Numbered from the stretch's first letter, positions 32,978 through 42,779 are shown. The stretch: 64,000 bases of DNA from Zoogloea dura (GCF_012927165.1 NZ_JABBGA010000016.1:1-64000), one strand, 5' to 3'. Notes: a model not told the origin generated them from the sequence alone. Made by a program: numbers and translations.

Positions 32978-35386
32978 ATGGGCGCAGTGGCAGGGCCAGA
33001 AGGGGCGAGACGCTACGACCTGCCGGTGACGGGGATGAGCTGTGCCGCCTGTGCGGTGCGCCTCGAAAAAGTGCTCAATCGCCTGCCCGGCGTGCAGGCC
33101 GAAGTCAATTTCGCCACCGCCAAGGCGCGGCTGGGTACAGGCCCCGAGGCGGCCCCGGCGGCCGACATCCTGGCGGCGATCCGCAAGGCCGGATTTGATG
33201 TGGCCCCCGACACCCTGGCGCTGAGCCTGGGTGGAATGAGCTGCGCAGCCTGCGCGGCGCGCATCGAGAAGGTCCTGAACCGCCTGCCGGGAGTCGAAGC
33301 GAGCGTCAATTTTGCGGCCGAGACGGCCCGGGTGAGCTACACCCCGGGGCTGGCCGATCCGGCCGCCATCGTGGCGGCGGTGGTCCGCGCCGGTTTCAGC
33401 GCCACGCCCATCGCCGGACGCGACCGGGAGGCCGACAAGGCCCGCAAGGCTGCGGCACTCAAGGCGGAAGCCCGCTGGTTCCTGATCTCTGCGCTGCTCA
33501 CGCTGCCCTTCCTGGCCCAGATGGTCTGGATGTTCGCCGGCGACGCGGGGGCTCATCACGACGAGCTGCTGCCACGCTGGCTGCAGTGCCTGCTGGCCAC
33601 CCCGGTGCAGTTCTGGATCGGTCGCCGCTTCTACACGGGGGCCTGGTCGTCCCTGCGCGGTGGCGGCGCCAACATGGACGTGCTGGTGGCCCTGGGCACC
33701 AGCGTGGCCTATTTCTTCAGCCTGGCGGTGGTGGTGCTGGGCCGCCATGATCTGCATGTGTATTTCGAGGCGTCGGCCAGCATCATCACATTGGTGCTGC
33801 TCGGCAAGCTCCTCGAGGCCCGCGCCAAGGCCGGCACCTCGGCGGCCATCGAGGCCTTGCTGCGCCTGCAGCCTGCCACCGCCCGCATCGAGCGGGACGG
33901 CCAGTGGCTTGAGGTGCCGGTGGAGCAGGTGGTGGCCGGCATGGTCTTCATGCTGCGCCCCGGCGATGCGGTGCCGGTGGATGGCGAGGTCCTGGAGGGC
34001 GAGTCCTCCGCCGACGAGGCCATGCTGACCGGCGAGAGCGTGCCGGTCGCCAAGCATCCCGGTGAAAAGGTCTTTGCGGCAACCGTGAATGGCGACGGGG
34101 TGCTGCGCTGCCGGGCCACCGGGGTGGGCGCGGAGACCCTGCTGGCCGGTATCGTGCGCCTGGTCGAGCAGGCCCAGGGCGGCAAGCCGGCGGTGCAGCG
34201 GCTGGCCGACCGGATCGCCGCGGTGTTCGTGCCGGTGGTGGTGGGGATCGCCGTGCTGACGTTTGGTGCCTGGTGGTGGTTGGGGGGCGAGCTGGCGCCT
34301 GCGCTGGTCAATGGCGTGGCGGTGCTGGTCATCGCCTGCCCCTGTGCCCTCGGCCTGGCTACGCCCACGGCGGTGATGGTCGGCACCGGGCAGGGCGCGC
34401 GGGCCGGCATCCTGGTGCGCAATGCGGAGGCGCTGGAGCTGGCCGAGAAGATTGCGGTGTTGGTGGTGGACAAGACCGGCACCCTGACCGAGGGCCACCC
34501 GGCGGTGCTGGAAGTGCGCACGGCCGCCGGTGTCGAGCGCGACACCCTGCTGCGCCTGGCCGCCAGCCTGGAGCAGACCAGTCATCACCCCCTGGCCCGG
34601 GCGGTGGTGGATATCGCCAGTGCTGGCGGGCAGGCTCTGCCGGCCGCCGCAGCCGTACGTGCGGTGGCCGGGCGTGGGGTGAGCGGCAGCGTGGAAGGGC
34701 GTGCGGTGCTGGTCGGCTCGCCGGAGTTCCTGGTGGAAGAGGGTGTGGCGGTGCCGCCCGAGCTGCTGGAGCCCCTGCTGGCCAGCGGGCTGACGCCGGT
34801 GGCGGTGGCGGCCGATGGCGCGGTGCTGGGCGTCCTCGGCATCGCCGACCCCTTGCGTCCGACCTCGAAGGCGGCGGTGGCGCGCCTGAAGGCCCTCGGC
34901 GTGCGGGTGGTGATGCTGACGGGCGATCACCCGGCAGCGGCGGCGCGCATTGCCGCGGAGGCCGGCATCGACGAATTCCGCGCCCGTGTGATGCCCGAGG
35001 GCAAGGCCGCGGCGGTGGAGGCGCTGCGCCGCGAAGGCCGGGTGGCGATGGTGGGGGACGGCATCAACGACGCGCCGGCCTTGGCCGCGGCGGACGTGTC
35101 CTTTGCCATCGGCGCGGGTTCCGACGTGGCCATCGAGGCGGCCGACCTGACCCTGGTGCGCAACGACCTGGCCAGCGTGGCGGATGCCATCTCCCTGTCC
35201 CGGGCGACCCTCGGCAAGATCCGCCAGAACCTGTTCTTTGCCTTCATCTACAACATCCTCGGCATTCCGGCGGCGGCCCTCGGCCTGCTCAACCCGGTGA
35301 TCGCCGGGGCGGCGATGGCCATGAGCTCGGTATCGGTGGTCAGCAATTCCCTGCTGCTCAGGCGCTGGCGCGCCGGCAGAGATTGA
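32978..35386 (+). CDS. copA: Copper-translocating P1B-type ATPase
   Basis: An 802-residue heavy-metal P-type ATPase. It has two N-terminal HMA domains, each with MSCAAC (first Cys pair at residues 22 and 25). Membrane helices follow, the membrane metal site CPC in IACPCALGL, the phosphatase TGES, the phosphorylation motif DKTGTLT, HP in SHHPLARAVV, and GDGINDAPAL with the late-helix residues MSSVSVVSNSLLL. These mark a Cu(I) pump (CopA or the related CcoI). Efflux for detoxification and delivery to cytochrome oxidase are both possible; the TauE/SafE neighbour favours some link to the latter. copZ follows 21 bp later. Confidence 0.93.
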   Translation: MGAVAGPEGARRYDLPVTGMSCAACAVRLEKVLNRLPGVQAEVNFATAKARLGTGPEAAPAADILAAIRKAGFDVAPDTLALSLGGMSCAACAARIEKVLNRLPGVEASVNFAAETARVSYTPGLADPAAIVAAVVRAGFSATPIAGRDREADKARKAAALKAEARWFLISALLTLPFLAQMVWMFAGDAGAHHDELLPRWLQCLLATPVQFWIGRRFYTGAWSSLRGGGANMDVLVALGTSVAYFFSLAVVVLGRHDLHVYFEASASIITLVLLGKLLEARAKAGTSAAIEALLRLQPATARIERDGQWLEVPVEQVVAGMVFMLRPGDAVPVDGEVLEGESSADEAMLTGESVPVAKHPGEKVFAATVNGDGVLRCRATGVGAETLLAGIVRLVEQAQGGKPAVQRLADRIAAVFVPVVVGIAVLTFGAWWWLGGELAPALVNGVAVLVIACPCALGLATPTAVMVGTGQGARAGILVRNAEALELAEKIAVLVVDKTGTLTEGHPAVLEVRTAAGVERDTLLRLAASLEQTSHHPLARAVVDIASAGGQALPAAAAVRAVAGRGVSGSVEGRAVLVGSPEFLVEEGVAVPPELLEPLLASGLTPVAVAADGAVLGVLGIADPLRPTSKAAVARLKALGVRVVMLTGDHPAAAARIAAEAGIDEFRARVMPEGKAAAVEALRREGRVAMVGDGINDAPALAAADVSFAIGAGSDVAIEAADLTLVRNDLASVADAISLSRATLGKIRQNLFFAFIYNILGIPAAALGLLNPVIAGAAMAMSSVSVVSNSLLLRRWRAGRD

Positions 35387-35407
35387 GTTTTTCAGACGAA
35401 AGGACGA

Positions 35408-35617
35408 ATGATGGACGAGGTGGTGATCAAGGTCGGCGGCATGAGCTGCCAGGGCTGCGTGAAGAACGTCACCGGAGCCCTGTCGGGCACGCCGGGCGTG
35501 GGGACGGTCCAGGTGTCCCTCGAGCAGGGTGAGGCGCGAGTCAGCTACGATCCAGCCAGGGTGTCGGCCAACGCTCTGCGTGCGGTGATCGAGGAGGCCG
35601 GTTTCGACGCGGAATGA
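35408..35617 (+). CDS. copZ: Copper chaperone CopZ
   Basis: A 69-residue single HMA-domain protein with the metal motif GGMSCQGCVKNV near its start and the beta-alpha fold ending VIEEAGFDAE. It carries Cu(I) to the HMA domains or the membrane site of CopA. It starts MM; the second ATG is equally possible. It follows copA by 21 bp, with an AAAGGA ribosome site. Confidence 0.92.
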   Translation: MMDEVVIKVGGMSCQGCVKNVTGALSGTPGVGTVQVSLEQGEARVSYDPARVSANALRAVIEEAGFDAE

Positions 35618-35662
35618 GCACATGCGGGCTGCGGGTTTTATCCGGGAGTCACGCAGCTCCAC

Positions 35663-35668
35663 TATAAT
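35663..35668 (+). promoter_or_regulatory. -10 element for ppa
   Basis: A perfect TATAAT lies 39 bp upstream of the ppa start, and GGGAGG at 35694-35699 is the ribosome site. The -35 region is not conserved. Confidence 0.6.
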
Positions 35669-35706
35669 GGCGCGCTGTCTTATATCTAATAACGGGAGGT
35701 AGTGAT

Positions 35707-36237
35707 ATGGGTTTCGATCAGGTCAAGGCCGGCAAGGACGTTCCGAACGACATCAACGTGATCATCGAGATCTCCGCTCAGGGCGATCCGATCAAGTTTG
35801 AAGTGGACAAGGACAGCGGCGCAGTCTTCGTTGACCGCTTCATGGGCACCTCCATGCGCTACCCGCTGAACTACGGCTACGTGCCCCACACCATCGCTGG
35901 TGACGGCGACCCGGTGGACGTGCTGGTCGTGACCCCCTTCCCGCTGCAGCCGGGCGTGGTGATCCGCTGCCGCCCCGTGGGCGTCCTGAAGATGGAAGAC
36001 GACGGCGGTGTGGATGCCAAGGTCGTGGCCGTGCCGGTGTCCAAGCTGACCCCGCTGTACGACAAGGTGCAGACCACCGAAGACCTGCCCGAGCTGCTGA
36101 TGAAGCAGACCGTGCACTTCTTCGAGCACTACAAGGATCTGGAACCCGGCAAGTGGGTCAAGATCCTGGGCTGGGGCACCGTCGAAGATGCCAAGCAGGA
36201 AATCCTGAATGGCCTGGCCGCTGCCGCCGGCAAGTAA
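35707..36237 (+). CDS. ppa: Inorganic pyrophosphatase
   Basis: A 176-residue soluble family I pyrophosphatase, which splits pyrophosphate to phosphate and so drives biosynthetic reactions. Conserved signatures: [27 protein letters not shown], and DGDPVDVLV with the metal-binding aspartates. The E. coli enzyme has the same length. It has its own promoter (TATAAT at 35663) and is closed by a strong terminator, so it is probably a single-gene unit. Confidence 0.97.
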   Translation: MGFDQVKAGKDVPNDINVIIEISAQGDPIKFEVDKDSGAVFVDRFMGTSMRYPLNYGYVPHTIAGDGDPVDVLVVTPFPLQPGVVIRCRPVGVLKMEDDGGVDAKVVAVPVSKLTPLYDKVQTTEDLPELLMKQTVHFFEHYKDLEPGKWVKILGWGTVEDAKQEILNGLAAAAGK

Positions 36238-36258
36238 GCCGCTGCACCGCAGGACATC

Positions 36259-36283
36259 AAAGGCCCGCCTCGTGCGGGCCTTT
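36259..36283 (+). terminator. Intrinsic terminator of ppa
   Basis: AAAGGCCCGC pairs with GCGGGCCTTT across a CTCGT loop (stem 36259-36268 with 36274-36283). The right arm ends in TTT and runs on as GTCTT, giving a usable T-rich tail. Confidence 0.85.
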
Positions 36284-36309
36284 GTCTTGGTGGCGTCCGG
36301 CAGGGCGCG

Positions 36310-37533
36310 TCAGGCCGCCTGGCCGGCAGCGTGCCCGGAAGCCCAGGCCCACTGAAAGTTGAAGCCGCCCAGGTGGCCGGTCACGTCCATCACCTCGCCG
36401 ACAAAGAACAGCCCGGGTTGCTTGCGTGCCTCCATGGTCTTGGAGGACAGCTCGCGGGTGTCGACGCCGCCCAGGGTGACCTCGGCCTTGGCGTAGCCCA
36501 GGGTGCCGTTGGGCGTGATGGCCCAGCCCGACAGGGCCTCGGCGATGGCGTCCAGCTCCTTGCCGTTGAACTGGTGGGTGGGCTTGTTCCAGCCCCGCTG
36601 GTCGCAGAAGGCCTGGGCGAAGCGCTTGGGCAGGCGCTCGGTGAGCAGGTTGGCGAGGAGGCTCTTGCTGCGCGCACGCTCTTCCAGCCAGGCGCGCACA
36701 TCTTCGGCCGGGAAGAGGTTCACGGTGACCTGGTTGCCGCCGTCAGCGCCACCATAGTCACGGGCCTGCCAGTAGGACGAGACCTGCAGGATCACCGGGC
36801 CGGACAGGCCCCGATGGGTGAACAGCAGGTTCTCGCGGAAGCGCCCGCTGCCGCATTCGGCCACCGCATCGAAGGCCATGCCGGCGAGCTCCTTGTAGAT
36901 CGCCAGCTCTTCCGGTGGCAGGGTCAGCGGCACGAGGGCCGGCTTGGGCGCCACCATGGCCAGGCCGAACTGCTCGGCGATCTTGTAGCCCAGCGGCGAG
37001 GCGCCGATCTTGGGGATCGACAGGCCGCCGGTGGCCACCACCAGGCTGGCGCATTCGAAGCGGCCATGGCTGGTGTCGAGCACGAAGCGGGCCTCTGGAT
37101 CATCGCCGGCCGTCACGGCCTGGAGGGCGCAGGGCATGGCCCAGGCCACCCGGCCGTCCTCACATTCGGCGCGCAGCATGTCGATGATGTCCTGGGCCGA
37201 GTCGTCGCAGAACAGCTGGCCGTGCTCCCTTTCGTGCCAGGCAATGCCGTGGCGGCCGATCAGTTCCAGGAAGTGGCCGGGGGTATAGCGCGCGAGGGCC
37301 GAGCGGCAGAACTGGGGGTTGCGGGACAGGTAATTGCCCATGCCCACATCCAGGTTGGTGAAGTTGCAGCGCCCGCCGCCGGAGATGCGGATCTTCTCGG
37401 CCAGCTTGTCGGCGTGGTCGAGGATCAGCACGCTGCGGCCCCGCTGGCCGGCCTGGGCGGCGCACATCATGCCGGCGGCGCCGGCGCCGATCACGATGAC
37501 GTCGTAGCGGGAGGGGCGGGGGAGGTGAGTCAT
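36310..37533 (-). CDS. BaiN/HI0933-family flavoprotein
   Basis: A 407-residue FAD-dependent oxidoreductase of the HI0933/BaiN family. The Rossmann motif VIVIGAGAAGMMCAAQAG is near the N-terminus, followed by KIRISGGGRCNFTN and, at the C-terminus, MDVTGHLGGFNFQWAWASG. The family's reaction is not well established; members are annotated as NAD(P)/FAD-dependent oxidoreductases, and BaiN is implicated in bile-acid dehydroxylation in gut clostridia, which would not apply here. The ATG at 37533 gives the conserved start MTHLPRPSRYDVIVIG. It stands alone between ppa and the divergent DUF748 gene. Confidence 0.85.
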   Translation of the reverse strand: MTHLPRPSRYDVIVIGAGAAGMMCAAQAGQRGRSVLILDHADKLAEKIRISGGGRCNFTNLDVGMGNYLSRNPQFCRSALARYTPGHFLELIGRHGIAWHEREHGQLFCDDSAQDIIDMLRAECEDGRVAWAMPCALQAVTAGDDPEARFVLDTSHGRFECASLVVATGGLSIPKIGASPLGYKIAEQFGLAMVAPKPALVPLTLPPEELAIYKELAGMAFDAVAECGSGRFRENLLFTHRGLSGPVILQVSSYWQARDYGGADGGNQVTVNLFPAEDVRAWLEERARSKSLLANLLTERLPKRFAQAFCDQRGWNKPTHQFNGKELDAIAEALSGWAITPNGTLGYAKAEVTLGGVDTRELSSKTMEARKQPGLFFVGEVMDVTGHLGGFNFQWAWASGHAAGQAA

Positions 37534-37712
37534 GGGGCGCGGGGAAGGGCAGAACAAGGGGCCGGAGGATAGACCGATGCGCCCGCGACGGCAAACCTGG
37601 CACATCCTGTTGCAACCCGTCATTTCCAGGTCACGTCTCCCCTGCTAGGCTTCCGGGATATAAGGAATGCTCGCCCGCGCAGCCGGCGCGGAGAAAAAGG
37701 GACACGAACAAA

Positions 37713-40700
37713 ATGGGTCAGAAAACGCGCGTCACCGGTCGTGCCGCCAAGTGGGCCATCGGAGGCGCGCTGGCCTTCGGGCTGGTCGGCGTGGCGGGCT
37801 TCCTGGTGGCGCCTCCCCTCGCCAAGTCGCTGGCGGAGCGCCAGCTCGGCGAGATGTTTCACCGCCCCGTCAGCATCGACGGAATCTCCATCAACCCCTA
37901 TGCCCTGTCTGCCGAGGTGCGCGGTTTCCGCATGCAGGAAAGGGAGGGGGGGCAGACCGCACTCGGCTTCGCGTCGCTGTACGCCAACGTGCAGCTGGAG
38001 TCCCTCTTCCGTGGCGGCGCGGTGGTGTCGGAAGTGCGCCTGGTTGAGCCGGTGGTCCGGGTGGTGCGCGAGGATGGGCTGCGCTTCAACTGGTCCGACG
38101 TGATCGACGAGATGCTGGCCAAGCCGGATGACGGCAGCCAGAGCTACTTCGCGGTGCATAACATCCGCATCGAGAAGGGCCGGATCGACTTCGACGACAA
38201 GCCTGCCGGCAAGCAGCACGTCATCGCCGACCTGGAACTGGGCGTTCCCTTCGTGTCCAACCTGCCGACCCAGGTCGAGACCTTCGTCGAGCCACTGCTG
38301 TCCATGAAGGTGAATGACGCGCCCTTCGAGATCCGCGGCAAGGCCAGGCCTTTTGCGCCGGACCGGGAGTCGGTGGTCGACCTCAAGTTTGCCGCCTTCG
38401 ACCTGGGTCGCTACGTGGACTACCTGCCGGTGGCCAAGACCTTCCGGCTGGCCTCTGCCCGCCTGTCCTCCGATCTGCAACTGTCCTTCGCCCAGCCACC
38501 GGGTGGTACGCCTGACGTGGTGGTGAAGGGGGATCTCGGCCTTGAGGACGTGGATCTGCGCCATGCCGACGATCGCCCGGCCCTGCGCCTGGCCAGCCTC
38601 AAGCTGGGGGTGGAGCGTCTCGCGCCCCTGGCCCGGGAGATCGCCATCGGCACCCTGGTCATCGACAAGCCCGAGGCCGTCGTCGCGCGTGACGGCGCAG
38701 GCCGCTTGAGCCTGCTCGACCTCCTGCCTGCCCGCCAGGTCGCTCCCGAAGCGGCGGAGAAGCCTGCCGCTACCACGTCGGCCAAGCCCCTGGTCCTGAC
38801 CTTCGGTGAAGTGCGCCTGAGCGGAGGCCAGGTGGATTTTACCGATGCACTGGCCGGCGGCCCTTTCCGCCGCCGCCTGCAGGACATCCATGTGACCCTG
38901 CGCAAGTTCAGCCTCACCGGAAGCGGATCGGCCGAACTGGAAGCCGGGCTGGTCACCGATGCGGGGGAAAAGCTGGCCCACAAGGGCACGCTGACCCTGG
39001 CACCGCTCAAGCTGGCCGGCACGGTGCGCCTGGAAGGGCTTGACCTGGTCACTCCCAGGCCTTATTACGCCCCTTTCCTGCCCCAGGGCGAGATCCAGTC
39101 GGGGCGGGCCGATGCGGGCTTTGGCTATGTCTTCGAGCAGGGGGCGGCCGGGGAACCCTTGCTGCGTGTCGAGGGGGCATCCCTGACCCTGCGCGATCTA
39201 GGGCTGCAACTCAAGGGTGACAAGGCCCCGCTGGCGCGTATTGGCCTGCTCGAAGTCAAGGATGCTGGGCTCGACCTGGCTACCCGCCGGGTGGTGGTCG
39301 GCAGTGTCGCCGGCAAGGCGACCCGTTTTGCGCTGGTGCGTGACAAGGATGGGGCTTTCAACGTCGGGAAGCTCGCCGGCGGGCCGGAGCAGGCTCCTGC
39401 GCCCGCAGCCAAAGCCGCCCCGCGGCCTGCGGCCATGGCCAGGCCGGCAGCTGCGCCCGGCCCGGACTGGCAGGTGGACGTGAAGCACCTGGCCCTGGAT
39501 GACTGGGGCTTGCGGCTGGAGGATCGGACGCTGGCGCCCGCCGTGGTGCTCAATGTGGAGCCCCTCGGCCTGAGCGCTGACGGCCTGTCCACGGCCCGCG
39601 GCAGCAAGGCCACGCTCAAGCTGCAGGCTGCCGTCAACAAGCGCGGCCGTATCGGAGTGGCGGGCACTGTAGGGCTGGCGCCCCTCGCTGCGACCCTAGA
39701 CGTGGATCTGAAGGCGGTCGACCTGGCCATGCTGCAGCCCTATGTCACCGAACAGGTGAACATCGCCATCACCCGCGGCAATACGAGTGCCCGTGGCCGG
39801 CTGGTATTTGAACTGCCACCGGCAGGTGGGCCGAAGGCCAGTTACAAGGGGAGCTTCACGATCGCCGACTTCGCTTCGGTGGATAAGCTCAATGCGGCCG
39901 ACTTCCTGAAATGGAAGTCCCTCAACTTCGCCGGAATGGATGTGCGCCTGTCGCCGCTGTCCGTGAGCATCGACGAGATCGCCCTGGCCGATTTCTACAC
40001 CCGTCTCATCCTCAATGCCCAGGGGGGCCTGAACCTCCGGGAAATCACCGCCCAGCAGGCGAAGGAAGCCAAGGACAGGCAGCTTGCAGAGGCGCGCAGC
40101 AACGGCGGCAAGGCGCCGCCCGAAGAGGGGGCGACGGCACAGATCCCCGCCACCGAGCCGGCTGTGCCCCTCCCGCCCATCCTGGTCAAGCGGGTCACCG
40201 TGCAGGGCGGCAACATCGCCTACAGTGACCGCTTCGTGCGGCCCAACTACGATGTCAATCTGACCGGTATGGGTGGCAGCCTGACCGGCCTGTCCTCCGA
40301 CCCATCGACCATTGCCAGCCTCGACCTGCGGGGCAGGGTGGACGATTCGGCCCCGGTGACGGTGGCCGGCAGCTTCAATCCCTTCCGTCAGGACAAGGCC
40401 CTCGACATCCGTGCCGCAATCAAGGATTTCGAGCTCTCCGGTGTGTCCACCTACTCGGCCAAGTATGTGGGCTACAGCATCGAGAAGGGCAAGCTGTCGG
40501 CCGAGCTGAACTACAAGGTGGTCGACCGGCGGCTCACTGCGACCAACCAGGTCTTCCTTGATCAACTGACCTTCGGGGAAGCCGTCGAAAGCCCCGATGC
40601 TCTCAAGCTGCCGGTGACGCTGGCGGTCTCCCTGCTGAAGAACAGCCGTGGCGAAATCGACCTGAACCTGCCCATCGGCGGTTCCCTGGATGATCCGGAG

Positions 40701-41369
40701 TTCAGCGTGGGCGGGCTGGTCTTCAAGGTCATCGTCAATCTGCTGACCAAGGCCATCACCTCGCCATTTGCTCTGATGGGCTCGCTCTTTGGCGGCAATG
40801 CCGAGGAGTTGTCCTGGCTGGACTTCGAGCCGGGCTTTGCCCGCCTGCCCGACGGTGCCGAGACCAAGCTGGCGGCCATTGCCAAGGCCCTCAAGGACAG
40901 GCCCGCCCTCAAGCTGGAGATTGCCGGCCGGATGGATCCCGCCCACGACCCCGAAGGGCTCAAGCGGGCCGTGCTGGAGGGCAAGGTCGAGGCGCTCAAG
41001 GTCAAGGACATGGCCCGCAAGGGCGAGTCCGTTGAAGAAGGGGGCGAAGTCCGCGTCACTTCGGCTGAATACCCGGCGCTGTTGACCCGGGTTTACAAGA
41101 GCGAGGACTTCCCCAAGCCGCGCAACCTGATAGGCCTGGTCAAGGACCTGCCCGTGGCCGAGATGGAAAAGCTGATCCTCGCCAACACCAGCGTGGATGC
41201 CGACGATGTACGCCTGCTGGCCCAGCAGCGCGCCCAGGCGGTCAGGACTTGGCTACGGGACAAGGGGCAGGTGCCTGCCGAGCGTATCTTCATCCTCGTG
41301 CCCAGGGAGGCGGATGGCAGCGCACATGCCAAGGCCAAGCCCAGCCGGGTGGATTTCTCCCTCCGCTGA
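37713..41369 (+). CDS. DUF748 giant envelope protein (AsmA-like)
   Basis: A 1218-residue protein with one N-terminal membrane helix (GALAFGLVGVAGFLVAPPLA, residues about 18-37). A very long periplasmic part contains repeats of the DUF748/AsmA-like type (VRLVEPVVRVVREDG, VQGGNIAYSDRFVRPNYDVN, LSGGQVDFTD). The C-terminal 150 residues include a short OmpA-like stretch (KLEIAGRMDP, QRAQAVRTWLRDKGQVPAER) that in related proteins follows the DUF748 region. AsmA-superfamily proteins bridge the two membranes and are linked to lipid transport or envelope assembly; that role is inferred by analogy. Ala/Pro/Lys-rich linkers occur near residues 570 and 800. Confidence 0.8.
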   Translation: MGQKTRVTGRAAKWAIGGALAFGLVGVAGFLVAPPLAKSLAERQLGEMFHRPVSIDGISINPYALSAEVRGFRMQEREGGQTALGFASLYANVQLESLFRGGAVVSEVRLVEPVVRVVREDGLRFNWSDVIDEMLAKPDDGSQSYFAVHNIRIEKGRIDFDDKPAGKQHVIADLELGVPFVSNLPTQVETFVEPLLSMKVNDAPFEIRGKARPFAPDRESVVDLKFAAFDLGRYVDYLPVAKTFRLASARLSSDLQLSFAQPPGGTPDVVVKGDLGLEDVDLRHADDRPALRLASLKLGVERLAPLAREIAIGTLVIDKPEAVVARDGAGRLSLLDLLPARQVAPEAAEKPAATTSAKPLVLTFGEVRLSGGQVDFTDALAGGPFRRRLQDIHVTLRKFSLTGSGSAELEAGLVTDAGEKLAHKGTLTLAPLKLAGTVRLEGLDLVTPRPYYAPFLPQGEIQSGRADAGFGYVFEQGAAGEPLLRVEGASLTLRDLGLQLKGDKAPLARIGLLEVKDAGLDLATRRVVVGSVAGKATRFALVRDKDGAFNVGKLAGGPEQAPAPAAKAAPRPAAMARPAAAPGPDWQVDVKHLALDDWGLRLEDRTLAPAVVLNVEPLGLSADGLSTARGSKATLKLQAAVNKRGRIGVAGTVGLAPLAATLDVDLKAVDLAMLQPYVTEQVNIAITRGNTSARGRLVFELPPAGGPKASYKGSFTIADFASVDKLNAADFLKWKSLNFAGMDVRLSPLSVSIDEIALADFYTRLILNAQGGLNLREITAQQAKEAKDRQLAEARSNGGKAPPEEGATAQIPATEPAVPLPPILVKRVTVQGGNIAYSDRFVRPNYDVNLTGMGGSLTGLSSDPSTIASLDLRGRVDDSAPVTVAGSFNPFRQDKALDIRAAIKDFELSGVSTYSAKYVGYSIEKGKLSAELNYKVVDRRLTATNQVFLDQLTFGEAVESPDALKLPVTLAVSLLKNSRGEIDLNLPIGGSLDDPEFSVGGLVFKVIVNLLTKAITSPFALMGSLFGGNAEELSWLDFEPGFARLPDGAETKLAAIAKALKDRPALKLEIAGRMDPAHDPEGLKRAVLEGKVEALKVKDMARKGESVEEGGEVRVTSAEYPALLTRVYKSEDFPKPRNLIGLVKDLPVAEMEKLILANTSVDADDVRLLAQQRAQAVRTWLRDKGQVPAERIFILVPREADGSAHAKAKPSRVDFSLR

Positions 41370-41387
41370 TTCGAAAGGAGCCCCGTC

Positions 41388-41684
41388 ATGCGTCCTGAAA
41401 AACTCGATGAAGCCGGCCGTCGCGCCGGACTGGCCGGCCTCGACGGCTGGCAGGAGACACCCGGCCGTGAGGCCATCGCCAAGACATTCCGCTTCAAGGA
41501 CTTCAATGCCGCCTTCGCCTGGATGACGCGGGTCGCCCTGATGGCCGAGAAGCTTGATCACCACCCGGAATGGTTCAACGTGTACAACCGCGTCGAGGTA
41601 ACCCTGAGCACCCATGACGCGGGTGGCTTGACCGAGCTCGACCTGAGCCTGGCCCGTTTCATGGATCTGGCGGCAGGCGCTTAG
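41388..41684 (+). CDS. phhB: Pterin-4a-carbinolamine dehydratase
   Basis: A 98-residue 4a-hydroxytetrahydrobiopterin dehydratase, which recycles the pterin cofactor of aromatic amino acid hydroxylases. The active-site histidines lie in [20 protein letters not shown] and STHDAGGLT, as in all family members. No phenylalanine hydroxylase gene is nearby, and the protein is common as a stand-alone gene in betaproteobacteria. It begins 18 bp after the DUF748 gene, with a ribosome site AAAGGAG. Confidence 0.92.
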   Translation: MRPEKLDEAGRRAGLAGLDGWQETPGREAIAKTFRFKDFNAAFAWMTRVALMAEKLDHHPEWFNVYNRVEVTLSTHDAGGLTELDLSLARFMDLAAGA

Positions 41685-41699
41685 TCCGGTCTTTGCGGC

Positions 41700-41722
41700 G
41701 TTGCGGAATGCTTGTCCGCAAC
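41700..41722 (+). terminator. Hairpin behind phhB
   Basis: GTTGCGGA (41700-41707) pairs with TCCGCAAC (41715-41722) across a 7-nt loop, 15 bp after the phhB stop. There is no T-tract. Confidence 0.4.
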
Positions 41723-41824
41723 GACGGTGCTAATCTTCTCCGGCCGGGAGCCCTGTATCTCCCGGCTCCGCCGTGCGGAGACAAGACAAGGGGCGGACGG
41801 TTTGCCCACTGGAGAACACAGCCT

Positions 41825-42754
41825 ATGCATCTGACGTTTGACTGGGGAGGCGCCTTCCGTCGCTCACGCCAGTCCGGAGGGCCCGCAGGGAGCGACCAGG
41901 CCAGCCGGAGGCGTAGCTGGAAGCGTTTTCCGTACGGCGACCGGATCTACCGCTATGGTGGCACGGCGCTCAAGAGCAACTGGGCGCGCCTGCATCGGGG
42001 TGACCGGGAGGCCTATCCCAGCGCCGAAAGCCTGGATGCCCTGCTCGCGGCCAATCCGGCCTTGCTCCCCAGTCTTCCACCGGTGGCCGTCGTTGTGCCA
42101 CTTCTCGAGGACGCCTGGCGGGCCTATCACGCCGGCGATTTCGCCGATGCCGTTGATCGCGGGTTGGCGGCAGGGCCGGTGGGCCTGGTGGTGTCGGCCC
42201 GCGCGGCGGCGGTGTATGCGGCCCATCTGGAGGAGGACGAATCCCGGCGCCTGGAGATCCTCCGGGATGTGGTGGAGTCCTGCTCTTCCCTGGTTCAGCT
42301 GGCCCCCAACTGGGCCAATGCCTGGTACGTATATGGGCTGGCGCTGGGCCGCTTCAGCCAGAACATCTCGGTGGTTCATGCGCTGGCACGGGGCTTCGGC
42401 GGACGGGTGCGGGAAGTCCTGCAGCGGGCCATCGACCTTGAGCCCGCCCATGCCGATGCCCATGTCGGTCTCGGCGTCTATCACGCCGAGGTCATCGACA
42501 AGGTGGGGGTGATGATGGCGGCCCTGACCTATGGCGCGCGCCGGGATGCCGTGGCGGAACATTTCGAAGCGGCCCGGGCGCTGCATCCCCAGTCGCCGGT
42601 GGTGCTGGCCGAATACGCCCGGTCCACCCTGCTGGCCTTCGGGCTGGCCGAACTGGGCAAGGCCCATCGCATCTTCGACGAGGCCGCGGCCTGCCAGCCG
42701 GCCGATGCGCTGGAGCGCCTCGACGTGGAGTGGGCGCTAGGCGAGACCGAGTAG
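41825..42754 (+). CDS. TPR-like helical repeat protein
   Basis: A 309-residue predicted soluble protein. It starts MHLTFDWGGAFRRSRQSGGP; the middle and C-terminal parts are amphipathic helix pairs in TPR style (AWYVYGLALGRFSQN, AIDLEPAHADAHVGLGVYHA, HFEAARALHPQSPVVLAEYA). No signal peptide or enzyme motif is seen. I do not recognise a named family; similar TPR proteins occur in Rhodocyclales. ATG 41825 has GGAGAA upstream; the longer frame from 41693 crosses the hairpin behind phhB and is less likely. It is convergent with smpB. Confidence 0.7.
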   Translation: MHLTFDWGGAFRRSRQSGGPAGSDQASRRRSWKRFPYGDRIYRYGGTALKSNWARLHRGDREAYPSAESLDALLAANPALLPSLPPVAVVVPLLEDAWRAYHAGDFADAVDRGLAAGPVGLVVSARAAAVYAAHLEEDESRRLEILRDVVESCSSLVQLAPNWANAWYVYGLALGRFSQNISVVHALARGFGGRVREVLQRAIDLEPAHADAHVGLGVYHAEVIDKVGVMMAALTYGARRDAVAEHFEAARALHPQSPVVLAEYARSTLLAFGLAELGKAHRIFDEAAACQPADALERLDVEWALGETE

Positions 42755-42756
42755 CT

Positions 42757-42773
42757 CCGGGGCAGGGCCCCGG
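42757..42773. terminator. Compact hairpin between convergent genes
   Basis: CCGGGGC and GCCCCGG form a 7-bp stem with a 3-base loop just after the TPR-like gene's stop, followed by CGGTCTTC. It could serve both that gene and smpB. Confidence 0.5.
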
Positions 42774-42779
42774 CGGTCT

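Noticed and set aside
32909-35662. 917-residue minus-strand frame opposite copA
   Set aside because: Shadow of copA, with no signal, domain or ribosome site.
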